A DNA stretch of 64,000 nt from Burkholderiales bacterium 8X. Lineage in GTDB: Bacteria > Pseudomonadota > Gammaproteobacteria > Burkholderiales > Burkholderiaceae_C. The notes beneath the pieces were generated by a model. That model ran no database searches. It had not been told where the DNA came from and worked only from the letters and a program-made list of their open reading frames with translations. Positions 47,554 through 55,937 of the stretch are shown piece after piece. Made by a program: the position numbers and the translations under genes. How positions within the stretch are numbered: position 1 is the stretch's first letter; each line of letters opens with the position of its first letter. The stretch is from the NCBI GenBank assembly GCA_902506565.1, contig LR732703.1:186689-250688 (forward strand). The letters are read 5' to 3'.

Positions 47554-48024
47554 TTATTGCCCGGTGATGGCCGCGAGCATGGTCTTGCTCTGGCCGTTGA
47601 TGAAGCGAAGCGTGGCTTCGTAGCGCACGGCGTTGTCGGCGAAGGCGGCGCGCTCGCGGTCGAGGTCGACGCTGTTGCCGTCCAGCGTCGGCTGGGTCTG
47701 GACCGTGTAGGCGCCGCCGTCGCCATCGATGCCGCCGCCGCCGCCGATGCGGCCAGCGCCGATGGTCGGGAGCGCGAAGTGGCGGCCGTCGGTGCGGCCG
47801 TCGGCCGATGCCGCGCCGGCGGTCGAATAGGTCTTGCCGGCCAGAGCCGGGCTCGAGCCGCCACCCGTCGCATCCCGCAGCGCATCGCCGAAATTCATCT
47901 CGCGCCCGGCATAGCCCGGGGTGTCCGCGTTGGCGATGTTGCTGGCGATGGTCTGCTGGCGCTGCGAGCGCAGCACCAGGGCCTTCGAATGGAAGTCCAG
48001 TGAGTCGGTCAGTCGGTCCAGCAT
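47554..48024 (-). CDS. flgB: Flagellar proximal rod protein FlgB
   Basis: A 156-residue rod protein and first gene of the long flgBCDEFGHIJKL run. [20 protein letters not shown] and [14 protein letters not shown] are signatures; a Gly-rich insert sits in the middle. The 189-bp gap to divergent flgA must hold both promoters, but I could not identify a convincing sigma-54 or sigma-70 site there. Confidence 0.96.
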   Translation of the reverse strand: MLDRLTDSLDFHSKALVLRSQRQQTIASNIANADTPGYAGREMNFGDALRDATGGGSSPALAGKTYSTAGAASADGRTDGRHFALPTIGAGRIGGGGGIDGDGGAYTVQTQPTLDGNSVDLDRERAAFADNAVRYEATLRFINGQSKTMLAAITGQ

Positions 48025-48213
48025 GGCGGGTGTCCTGTCGATAGCGGTGGGTCGGCTCCTTGCCGTGCGGAAATTGTGGGCGGGCCGGGCGGATCGGAAA
48101 CCTCGATGAAGGGGGGCTTTGCTGCGTTGTTCGCGGCTTTGCGCGGCGCCGGCGCTCCTACAGTTCGATGCGCCTCGGTGTCTTTGCGCCTTGCGTCACC
48201 TCATCTCATCGCC

Positions 48214-48999
48214 ATGACCCAGAACACTTCTTCTTGCCTGTCGTTGCCGCGTTCGTTGCTGCGCCGTGCCGGCCTTGCCGCACTCGTGGCCGCGAGCGCC
48301 TGTTCGATGGCCTTCGCGCCGGCTGCCTCGGCGCAGCAGCTGCCGTCGGACGGCGCGGCGGTCACGCCCGAGTTCGTCGCCGGCACCCAGCAGTGGCTGG
48401 ACGAGGCGGTGCAGAAGGCGCAGTCGGCCAGCGCCACCCCGCTGCGCATGGAAGTCAGCATCGGCCAGCTCGACGCGCGGCTCCGGCTCGCGCCCTGCAC
48501 CAAGGTCGAGCCTTACATTCCGGTCGGCCTGCGGCTCTGGGGCCGGACCCGGCTCGGCCTCCGCTGCACCGACGGCGGCGGCCGCTGGAATGTCTTCCTG
48601 CCGGTCACCATCAAGGCCTTCGGTCCGGCCTGGGTGCTGCGCGACAACGTCAACGCCGGCTCGGTGCTGAGCGCGGCCGACGCGATCGAGGCCGAAGCCG
48701 ACTGGGCTTCGGAGAATTCGCCGGTGATCGCCGACCCGGCCCAGTGGATCGGCCAGGTCGCCTCGCGTTCGCTGGTCGCCGGCCAGCCGGTGCGCCAGTC
48801 GATGGTCAAGGCGGCCCAGGCCTTCGCGGCCGGCACCCAGGTCCGGGTCATCGCGCAGGGCTCGGGCTTCGAAGTGAGCTCGGATGCCCAGGCCATCACC
48901 GCCGGAATCGTCGGCCAGATCGTGCGGGTGCGGATGGAAAACGGCCGCATCGCGAGCGGCGTGGTGCAGGATCTGCGGACGGTTCGCCTGTCGATGTAG
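48214..48999 (+). CDS. flgA: Flagellar P-ring assembly chaperone FlgA
   Basis: A 261-residue periplasmic chaperone for FlgI. The signal peptide at residues 1-40 ends near ASA|QQL. RLRLAPCTKVEPYIPVGLRL, RCTDGGGRWNVFLPVTIKAF and the SAF-like C-terminus (GQIVRVRMENGRIASGVVQD) are diagnostic. ATG 48214 is chosen for its signal peptide; the longer frame upstream runs into the divergent promoter region. Confidence 0.94.
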   Translation: MTQNTSSCLSLPRSLLRRAGLAALVAASACSMAFAPAASAQQLPSDGAAVTPEFVAGTQQWLDEAVQKAQSASATPLRMEVSIGQLDARLRLAPCTKVEPYIPVGLRLWGRTRLGLRCTDGGGRWNVFLPVTIKAFGPAWVLRDNVNAGSVLSAADAIEAEADWASENSPVIADPAQWIGQVASRSLVAGQPVRQSMVKAAQAFAAGTQVRVIAQGSGFEVSSDAQAITAGIVGQIVRVRMENGRIASGVVQDLRTVRLSM

Positions 49000-49065
49000 C
49001 AGATTGGGCGGCCCAATCCATGCCGGCTGGCTGCACGAGCCATCTTCGACCCACGAAAAAAATCC

Positions 49066-49092
49066 TAAAGTTCCTTCCAGGCAAGCCGAAAA
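49066..49092 (+). promoter_or_regulatory. Sigma-28 (FliA) promoter of flgMN
   Basis: TAAAGTTC (49066-49073), 11 nt, then GCCGAAAA (49085-49092) match the FliA consensus TAAAGTTT-N11-GCCGATAA at 14 of 16 positions. It lies 41 bp upstream of the flgM ATG, so FliA drives its own anti-sigma factor. Confidence 0.88.
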
Positions 49093-49132
49093 ACCTGGGA
49101 CAAGGTTCTGATGCAGGGCCGTGGAGCTAGTG

Positions 49133-49444
49133 ATGAAGATCAATTCCCCGAACGATGCCGCACTGGCGGCCGTGAATGCCGCAGCCGTCAAGGCCGAGCG
49201 CGGCGCCACGACCGCAGCCCCCGCCAACGGCCGGGTGCAGGATGCGGGCGCGGGCACGGCAGTCACCATGTCGACCGCCGCCCGGGCGCTCGATTCGACC
49301 TCTGCCGGTTCGGGCATCGACGAAAAGAAGGTTGCCGCGATGCGCGAAGCCATCGCCAACGGCACCTTCACCGTGAACGCCGGCGCGATCGCCGACAAGT
49401 TGTTGTCCAACGCCCAGGAATTCCTGAGCCGCGCAAGGAGCTGA
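49133..49444 (+). CDS. flgM: Anti-sigma-28 factor FlgM
   Basis: A 103-residue FlgM that holds FliA inactive until it is exported through the finished hook. The N-terminus MKINSPNDAALAAV is disordered. The C-terminal FliA-binding helices have IDEKKVAAMREAIANGTFTV and AGAIADKLLSNAQEFL. GGAG at 49122-49126 supports ATG 49133 over the GTG at 49121. It is followed 4 bp later by flgN. Confidence 0.93.
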   Translation: MKINSPNDAALAAVNAAAVKAERGATTAAPANGRVQDAGAGTAVTMSTAARALDSTSAGSGIDEKKVAAMREAIANGTFTVNAGAIADKLLSNAQEFLSRARS

Positions 49445-49448
49445 CACC

Positions 49449-49823
49449 ATGCCGGACAGCCGCCAATCCACCGAAGCCCTGTTGGTCGATGTCGAGCGCC
49501 AGCTCGACGAGGTCGATGCCGCCCTGTTGGCAGACGAGCCGACCCGCCTGCAGGAAGCCTGCTCGTCGCTTCGCGGCGTGGCGATCTCCTTTGCCCGGAT
49601 GCTTGAAGCGGCCCTGTCCGCCGAAGTCTTCGATGCCGGCTTCAAGCGCCGCGTCGAAGCGGTCGCCGAGCGCCTGAACACCCAGCGCACCAGCCTGGCC
49701 CGCCGCAGCGTGGTGGTCGAGCGAGCGCTCGCATCGATCATGCGTCCGAGCGGCGATGCGACCTATTCGGTTCCCGGCAGCCGCGCTGCCTTCGGTGCCT
49801 CGGCCTACGCCGGCGCGCACTGA
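49449..49823 (+). CDS. flgN: Flagellar export chaperone FlgN
   Basis: A 124-residue, mainly helical protein matching FlgN, chaperone of FlgK and FlgL. Similarity is weak as usual for this family, and the call rests on size, helical content (ALLVDVERQLDEVDAALLAD) and position behind flgM. It is convergent with fliA. Confidence 0.82.
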   Translation: MPDSRQSTEALLVDVERQLDEVDAALLADEPTRLQEACSSLRGVAISFARMLEAALSAEVFDAGFKRRVEAVAERLNTQRTSLARRSVVVERALASIMRPSGDATYSVPGSRAAFGASAYAGAH

Positions 49824-49950
49824 ACCCGGGTTTGCAGACTGCCCGTCGGCGATCGGCCGATCGCCGAGCGGCCGAGCGGCCGAGCCGAGATCTGATCGGC
49901 GTCGCTCCTTCTGATTTCTCTTCCGGCCCGAGCGGACGCACCAAGCAAAA

Positions 49951-49973
49951 CGGGCACGATGTCAACGTGCCCG
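49951..49973 (-). terminator. Terminator of the flhB-fliA operon
   Basis: On the minus strand CGGGCACG, a 7-nt loop and CGTGCCCG are followed by TTTTGCTTGG. It lies 50 bp beyond the fliA stop, between convergent fliA and flgN. Confidence 0.75.
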
Positions 49974-50022
49974 ATTCGAAGATTGGCTGAACTCAGCGCC
50001 TCGGCGGAGCCGAGCTCGGTTG

Positions 50023-50766
50023 TCAGTGGCTGCGCATCTTGGCGCGGAGCCGCGCGATCGACTGGCTGTGCAGCTGGCAGACGCGCGACTCGGTGATGCC
50101 GAGCACGGCCGCGATTTCCTTCAGGTTCATGTCCTGCTCGTAATACATGCCCATGATGTAGCGCTCGCGCTCCGGCAGGGTCTCGATGGCCGCGACCAGC
50201 GCCTGGCGCAGCCGCTGGTCCTTCAGCTTGCTCATCGGGTCGGCTTCGGCATCGGCCGCGTGGCGGTCCAGGAAGCCGTCGTCGTCTTCGCTCCCGCCGC
50301 CCATGTCCTCCAGGTACACGAGCTGGGTGCCGCGCACCCGGTTCAGCATGCTCTGGTATTCGGCGAGCGGCATGTCGAGCTCGGTCGCGATCTCGGATTC
50401 GACCGGCGCCCGGCCCAGCCGGTGCTCGAGCCGATGAACCGCGCGCTCGATGTCCTTCTGGCTCTTGCGCGAGCCGCGCGACAGCCAGTCGCCTTCGCGC
50501 AGCTCGTCGAGCATGGCACCGCGAATGCGCTGGGTGGCGAAGGTCTCGAACTGCACGCCCTGGCTGGCCTCGAAGCGCGACAGCGCGTCGGCCAGCCCGA
50601 TCATGCCGACCTGCACCAGGTCGTCGAGCTCGATGTTGGGCGGTAGCTTGGCGATCATGTGATGCGCCAGCCGCTGCACCAGCGGAACGTATTGGCGGAT
50701 CAGGGCGTCTCGGTCGAGTTTGCCGCGGGGCGTGTACATCTGTGAGGGCGAAGTAGAAGCGAGCAT
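50023..50766 (-). CDS. fliA: RNA polymerase sigma factor FliA (sigma-28)
   Basis: A 247-residue sigma-28. Region 2 has YVPLVQRLAHHMIAKLPPNI, ELDDLVQVGMIGLADALSRF and FATQRIRGAMLDELREGDW. Region 4 has LPERERYIMGMYYEQDMNLK and EIAAVLGITESRVCQLHSQS. A second Met at residue 10 is an alternative start. It follows flhF by 25 bp with no flhG between. Its target promoter is visible upstream of flgM. Confidence 0.96.
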   Translation of the reverse strand: MLASTSPSQMYTPRGKLDRDALIRQYVPLVQRLAHHMIAKLPPNIELDDLVQVGMIGLADALSRFEASQGVQFETFATQRIRGAMLDELREGDWLSRGSRKSQKDIERAVHRLEHRLGRAPVESEIATELDMPLAEYQSMLNRVRGTQLVYLEDMGGGSEDDDGFLDRHAADAEADPMSKLKDQRLRQALVAAIETLPERERYIMGMYYEQDMNLKEIAAVLGITESRVCQLHSQSIARLRAKMRSH

Positions 50767-50791
50767 GGCGAAAGCGATGGCACGTCGGTTT

Positions 50792-52483
50792 TCAGACGGC
50801 GCACGCGGCCGGCGAGAAATAGAAATCGATGTCCGGCGTGCGCGGATCGAAGGGCGCGCGCTGGGTCGAGCGCATCGACTCGCGCACCAGTTCGCTGCCG
50901 TTGGCGGCCTTCCAGTCTTCCGGCACGCGCTGGCCGTGGGCCACGCCGCGCAGGCGCAGCTCGTGCCGCATCACGGTGTCGAGCGCCGGGCCGAGCTTGT
51001 TGGCTTCGTCGGTCTTCGACAGGATCGCCTGGCGGGTGCCGCCGATCTTGAAGCTGGCGGCCATTTCGTCGAGCGTGTCGCCGTGGGCGCCGGCGTTCAG
51101 CACCATGACGCGCTTGATCGAGGGCATGTCCAGCAGGTCGAGCAGTTCGCGGCGGCGCGGATCGCGCGGCGCGATGCCGGCGGTATCCACCAGCACCAGC
51201 TTCTTGCCGGAAAGAAGGGTCAGCAGTTCCTGCAGCGCGGCGCGGTCGTGCGCCAGGTGCGCGACCAGGCCGAGGCTGCGGGCGAAGCTGCGCAGTTGTT
51301 CGTGCGCGCCGGCGCGCTGGGTGTCGAGCGTGATGAGGCCGACCGCCGAGGTGCCGTGCAGTCGCACGCCCTGCGCCGCGAGCTTGGCCACGGTGGTGGT
51401 CTTGCCCACGCCGGTGGCGCCGATCAGGGCGAACACGCCGCCTTCTTCCGCGATGGAGGGTGCGGCCGGGTCGGCGTCGATCCGGCTTTCGAGCGAGGCC
51501 ATCACCGCACGCACGGCGTTGTTGGCGTCGGGACCGATCGCGATCGGCTCCAGCACGCTGCGAGCGAGGGTCGGCGAATAGCCGGCCCGCACCAGCTTGA
51601 GCATCAGGTTCGAATGGATCGGGTCCTGGCGAGCCTGGCCGAGCCAGGAGAGCGTGTTGAAGCGCTCTTCCATCAATTGCTTCATGGCCTGCAGTTCGGC
51701 CATCACCTGGCCCGAGGCTTCGGGCTGGGCGGGGGCCTTGGCGGCTTGCGGTGCGCGGGTCTCGACCCATTCCTCGGCGCCGATCAGCGGCGTCGCAGCG
51801 ATCGCCGCAGGGCGCGCGGTGGTGACCACCTGCGCCGTCGGCACGGCGATCGGATCGGCATCGGTCGCGATCTTCGAGAAGCGCTGCGCATCCGGCGCTG
51901 CGGCAGCTTCGGAAGGCGCGATCAAGTTGGCGGCGGTCGGCATCGCGGCTGCGGCCGGCAGGGCAGCCTGCTTCGGGGCCGTGGCAAAGGCGCCGCGAGC
52001 TTCCGAAGGCGTTGCCGCCGCGGCCGGTGCAGCTGCAGCGGCCGGCTTCGAAGCCGAACCGTGTGCGGCTTCGTGCTGGCGGCGCAGCATGCGTTCGCGC
52101 ACGTAATCCTGGAACGACAGCGTGCTCATCGACAGCTGCTCGGTATCCGCCCGCACCACTTCCTGGGTGCTGGCGTCCGGCCGCAGGCCGGAGACGGTCT
52201 GGGTCGGCACCGCAGCCGGCGCGGGCTTCGGCGTCGGCACCGGCGCCGGCGACTTCGGCAGCTCGCCGCGAGCCGCCACGCCGCCCGGCTGGGTCGGCGC
52301 GGTCTGCAGGGCACCGGCCACGTCGAGCGCCGCCAGTTCCGCCTCGCAAGCCGCTACCACCTCGACCCCGTCGCCCAGCTGGCGATTGGAGAGGATCAGC
52401 GTGTCGTCGCCGAAGGTCGCGCGGGCCAGGGCCAGCGCCTCGCGGGCGGTCGGTGCGTGGAAGCGTTGGATGTTCATGCTCAT
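50792..52483 (-). CDS. flhF: Flagellar biosynthesis SRP-family GTPase FlhF
   Basis: A 563-residue FlhF that sets flagellar position and number. The N-terminal basic region has MNIQRFHAPTAREALALARA. An Ala/Pro-rich linker covers about 60-260. The NG domain has the P-loop GATGVGKTT at 355-363, GLITLDTQRAGAHEQL, LVDTAGIAPRDPRR and LSKTDEANKLG. The start overlaps the flhA stop by 4 bp. Confidence 0.95.
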   Translation of the reverse strand: MSMNIQRFHAPTAREALALARATFGDDTLILSNRQLGDGVEVVAACEAELAALDVAGALQTAPTQPGGVAARGELPKSPAPVPTPKPAPAAVPTQTVSGLRPDASTQEVVRADTEQLSMSTLSFQDYVRERMLRRQHEAAHGSASKPAAAAAPAAAATPSEARGAFATAPKQAALPAAAAMPTAANLIAPSEAAAAPDAQRFSKIATDADPIAVPTAQVVTTARPAAIAATPLIGAEEWVETRAPQAAKAPAQPEASGQVMAELQAMKQLMEERFNTLSWLGQARQDPIHSNLMLKLVRAGYSPTLARSVLEPIAIGPDANNAVRAVMASLESRIDADPAAPSIAEEGGVFALIGATGVGKTTTVAKLAAQGVRLHGTSAVGLITLDTQRAGAHEQLRSFARSLGLVAHLAHDRAALQELLTLLSGKKLVLVDTAGIAPRDPRRRELLDLLDMPSIKRVMVLNAGAHGDTLDEMAASFKIGGTRQAILSKTDEANKLGPALDTVMRHELRLRGVAHGQRVPEDWKAANGSELVRESMRSTQRAPFDPRTPDIDFYFSPAACAV

Positions 52484-54558
52484 GCGGAGGCTCCTCGGAG
52501 GATCGGCCCGATTCGGATGGTGTGGGTTTCAGGAATTTCGCTGTGGCCGAGCACTTGCATGCGCGGCGCGGCGCGCTTGACGAGGCGGGCGATGGCGCCG
52601 CGGATCGCGTCCGGCACCAGCAGGCAGGCCGGAACGCCCAGCTCTTCCTGCTTCATTGCCACGTCGGCGGCGGTACGGGTGAAGACTTCGGCCACGCCCG
52701 GATCGAGTGCGGGCGACTGGGCATTGCTTAGGGCCTGCATCAGGAGGCGCTCGAAGCCGGGTTCGATCGCGATCACGTCGAGTTCGCGGGTCGGGCCGTA
52801 GATCTGCTGCACGATCGCCGGGGCCAGGGCCACGCGCACGCGCCGGGCCAGCTCGACCGGGTCGGTGGTGGCGCCGGCATGCTCGGCCAGCGTCTCGACG
52901 ATGGTGCGGATGTCGCGGATGTGGACCGATTCCTCGAGCAGCAGCTGCAGCACCTTCTGGAAAGCGGCGATCGGTACCAGCTTGGGTACGACTTCCTCGA
53001 TCAGTTTGGGCGCCAGCTTGCTCACGTGTTCCACCAGTTGTTGCGTCTCGGTGCGGCTCAGAAGGCGGGCCGCCTGGACTTGCATCAAATGTGACAGATG
53101 GGTCGCCATCACGGTCTCCGAATCAACGACCGTGAAACCCCCCATTTGCGCGGCTTCCTTGTGGCGCTCCTCGATCCAGTGGGCCGGCAGGCCGAAGGCC
53201 GGGTCGGTGGTCGGCGTGCCGATCAGCGGCGTGTTGATGCCGCCCGGATTGATGGCGAGGTACATGCCCGGGAAGGCCTCGCCCTCGGCCACCACCACGC
53301 CGCGCAGCGTTACCCGGTAGCCGCTCGGCTTGAGTTCGAGGTTGTCGCGCACGTGAACGGCCGGCGGCAGGAAGCCGACCTCTTGCGCGAACTTCCGGCG
53401 GACGCCCTTGATGCGGGTCAGCAGGTCGCCCTGGCGGTTCTTGTCGACCAGCGCGATCAGCCGGTAGCCGAGTTCCAGGCCGAGCAGGTCGACCGGCTGC
53501 AGGTCGTCCCAGGTGGCCTCGGCGTCGGGCGCCGGCGGCGGCACCGGCTTGGCTTCGTCCGCGACCGGCGCGGGCCGGCGATGGATCGACCAGGCGCCCC
53601 AGCCGAGCAGCGCCGCCATGCCGAGGAACACCACGTGCGGCATGCCCGGGATGATGCCCAGGAGCCCCAGGATGCCGGCCGTGAGGCCGAGCACGCGAGG
53701 CGAGGTGAAGAGCTGGCCGATGATCTGCTTGCCGACGTCGTCCTCGCGCCCGACGCGGGACACCACCATGGCGGCCGCGACCGAGATCAGGAGGCCCGGG
53801 ATCTGCGCCACCAGCGCGTCGCCCACCGCCAGCAGCACGTAGGTGTCGGCGGCCTTGCCGGCGCCCAGGCCGTGCTGCAGCACGCCGATGGTGAAGCCGC
53901 CCACGATGCTGATGATCAGGATCAGGATGCCGGCGATCGCGTCGCCGCGCACGAACTTCGAGGCGCCGTCCATCGAGCCGAAGAAGTTGGCCTCTTCGGC
54001 CACTTCGAGGCGGCGGCGGCGGGCTTCCTTCTCGTCGATGTTGCCGGCGGAGAGGTCGGCATCGACCGCCATCTGCTTGCCGGGCATCGCGTCCAGGGTG
54101 AAGCGGGCCGAGACTTCGGCGATGCGCTCGGAACCCTTGGTCACCACCACGAAGTTGATCACCACCAGGATCGCGAACACGATCAGGCCGACCGCGAAGT
54201 TGCCGCCGATCAGGAAGTGGCCGAAGGCCTCGATCACCGCGCCGGCCGCGCCCGGGCCGGTGTGGCCTTCGAGCAGCACCACCCGGGTCGAGGCCACGTT
54301 GAGCGACAGCCGCATCAGCGTGGTGAGCAGCAGCACCGCCGGGAAGGCGGCGAAGTCGAGCGGCCGCACCATATACGCCGCCACCATCATCACCATCAGC
54401 GCGACCGCGATGTTGAGCGTGAAGAAGGCGTCCAGCATCCAGGAAGGGATCGGCAGCACCATCAGCGCCAGGATCGCGATCACCAGCAGCGGCGCAGCGG
54501 CGCGCTGCATCATGCCGCCGTTGCCCTTGAACCATCCGAGGACCAGCTGCGGGTTCAT
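52480..54558 (-). CDS. flhA: Flagellar type III export gate protein FlhA
   Basis: A 692-residue export gate. Eight membrane helices fill residues 20-330, with the loop motif FVVVTKGSERIAEVSARFTL and DALVAQIPGLLISVAAAMVV. The cytoplasmic ring domain follows with GYRVTLRGVVVAEGEAFPGM and AAQMGGFTVVDSETVMATHL. It overlaps both flhB and flhF by 4 bp. Confidence 0.97.
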   Translation of the reverse strand: MNPQLVLGWFKGNGGMMQRAAAPLLVIAILALMVLPIPSWMLDAFFTLNIAVALMVMMVAAYMVRPLDFAAFPAVLLLTTLMRLSLNVASTRVVLLEGHTGPGAAGAVIEAFGHFLIGGNFAVGLIVFAILVVINFVVVTKGSERIAEVSARFTLDAMPGKQMAVDADLSAGNIDEKEARRRRLEVAEEANFFGSMDGASKFVRGDAIAGILILIISIVGGFTIGVLQHGLGAGKAADTYVLLAVGDALVAQIPGLLISVAAAMVVSRVGREDDVGKQIIGQLFTSPRVLGLTAGILGLLGIIPGMPHVVFLGMAALLGWGAWSIHRRPAPVADEAKPVPPPAPDAEATWDDLQPVDLLGLELGYRLIALVDKNRQGDLLTRIKGVRRKFAQEVGFLPPAVHVRDNLELKPSGYRVTLRGVVVAEGEAFPGMYLAINPGGINTPLIGTPTTDPAFGLPAHWIEERHKEAAQMGGFTVVDSETVMATHLSHLMQVQAARLLSRTETQQLVEHVSKLAPKLIEEVVPKLVPIAAFQKVLQLLLEESVHIRDIRTIVETLAEHAGATTDPVELARRVRVALAPAIVQQIYGPTRELDVIAIEPGFERLLMQALSNAQSPALDPGVAEVFTRTAADVAMKQEELGVPACLLVPDAIRGAIARLVKRAAPRMQVLGHSEIPETHTIRIGPILRGASA

Positions 54559-55718
54559 GCGGTTTCCTTGGCGCCGGCGGCCGATTTCTTGTGCAGCGGA
54601 TCGAGTTCGACCGGAACGAAGGGCTCGGGCACGGCGGCCGGCATGGTGCCGGTGCCGGCCATCGCGGCCTTGAGGCGATACACGTAGGCCAGGATCTGCG
54701 CCACGGCGGTGAAGAGGCTCGACGGAATCGGCTGGTCGAGCTCGGCATGCGCGTAGAGCGCACGCGCCAGCATCGGCGACTCGACGATCGGAATCGAATG
54801 CTCGCGGGCGATGTCGCGGATCTTCATCGCCAGCAGGTCGACGCCCTTGCTCACGACCTGCGGGGCGGTCATGGTCTGGTCGTCATAGCGCAGCGCCACC
54901 GCGTAGTGGGTCGGGTTCATCAGGATGAAGTCGGCCTTCGGCACGGCGGTGATGCTGGCCCGCTGCGAGATCTCGCGGGCGATGCTGCGCATGCGGCCCT
55001 TCTGGTGCGGATCGCCGTCCGATTCCTTGTGCTCCTGCTTCATTTCCTGGTGCGACATCTTGAGCTTGGAGCGGTGGAAGAAGCTCTGCAGCGGCACGTC
55101 GACGACCGCGGCGGCGACCACCACCAGCAGCATCAGGCTGGTGCCGCCCACCATCCAGTCGCCTAGCGCGCGCAGCGACGAGGGCGAGGGCTGCAGGATG
55201 AGCCGCACCACGGTATCCATCGAGTTCGAGACGAACACCCAGGCCACCGCGCCGAGCAGCACCGACATGAAGACCAGCTTGGCCACGTTGGTGAGCTGCT
55301 GCTTCGAGAACAGGTTGCCGAGCCCCGAGAGCGGATTGAGGCGCTTGAGGTCCGGCATGATCGCCTTGGTGCTGGCGATCCAGCCGCCGGCGGCCACCGT
55401 GCTGCCGATCACCGCGAACAGCACGATGCCCGCGAAGAGCGCACAGGCCACGAGCCCCATCCCGGCCAGCTTGGCGAGGCGGCCGATCATCTCGGCCGGA
55501 TCGGCGATGGTGCGGGCATCGAACACCAGCGACAGCGCCAGCTGGCTGCGCAGCGCGTCGAAGCCGCTCGGCATCAGCAGCAGCAGCGCGGCGGCGCCGG
55601 TGCCCAGCACCGCGAGGTGCGACAAATCCTTCGAACGCGGCGCCTGGCCGTCCTTGCGGGCCTGGTCCAGCTTGCGCTGCGTGGCGGGAAGAGTGCGGTC
55701 TTGGCTGCTGCTGGACAT
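54555..55718 (-). CDS. flhB: Flagellar export specificity switch protein FlhB
   Basis: A 387-residue switch protein. Four membrane helices precede the cytoplasmic domain, which carries the autocleavage motif NPTH at 268-271 (FILMNPTHYAVALRYDD). The linker has MSHQEMKQEHKESDGDP. A Pro-rich extension of about 20 residues follows the standard C-terminus. It is the first gene of flhB-flhA-flhF-fliA and is divergent from the first autotransporter. Confidence 0.96.
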   Translation of the reverse strand: MSSSSQDRTLPATQRKLDQARKDGQAPRSKDLSHLAVLGTGAAALLLLMPSGFDALRSQLALSLVFDARTIADPAEMIGRLAKLAGMGLVACALFAGIVLFAVIGSTVAAGGWIASTKAIMPDLKRLNPLSGLGNLFSKQQLTNVAKLVFMSVLLGAVAWVFVSNSMDTVVRLILQPSPSSLRALGDWMVGGTSLMLLVVVAAAVVDVPLQSFFHRSKLKMSHQEMKQEHKESDGDPHQKGRMRSIAREISQRASITAVPKADFILMNPTHYAVALRYDDQTMTAPQVVSKGVDLLAMKIRDIAREHSIPIVESPMLARALYAHAELDQPIPSSLFTAVAQILAYVYRLKAAMAGTGTMPAAVPEPFVPVELDPLHKKSAAGAKETA

Positions 55719-55774
55719 GGTGCTTGCGGAGGTTGGCAGTCATTGTCCGAAGCACCTGCGAAAGCTAAAGGCCG

Positions 55775-55802
55775 AAAAGCGGCGGTAAAGGCCGCTTTTA
55801 CC
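55775..55802. other. Overlapping alternative hairpins between flhB and the autotransporters
   Basis: AAAAGCGGC/GCCGCTTTT (55775-55799) and GGTAAA/TTTACC (55784-55802) share bases and cannot form together. They lie in the 219-bp divergent gap. The role is unknown. Confidence 0.45.
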
Positions 55803-55937
55803 GGCCCGGCGGCCCCGCAGCCACCGAGCTCGCAATCTCGCTTTTTATCTCTGAGAAACGCGGAATCTGCCGGCGCTAGGCATTCTGCGCGAGCCTTTTT
55901 GCACCGGCTTGCCAGCCATTCACAGGGAGAAACACAC

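Noticed and set aside
48025..48213. Possible sigma-54 site (GGGG...TTTGC) between flgB and flgA
   Set aside because: Only the GG and GC dinucleotides match; the spacing and flanks do not meet the TGGCAC-N5-TTGC consensus.
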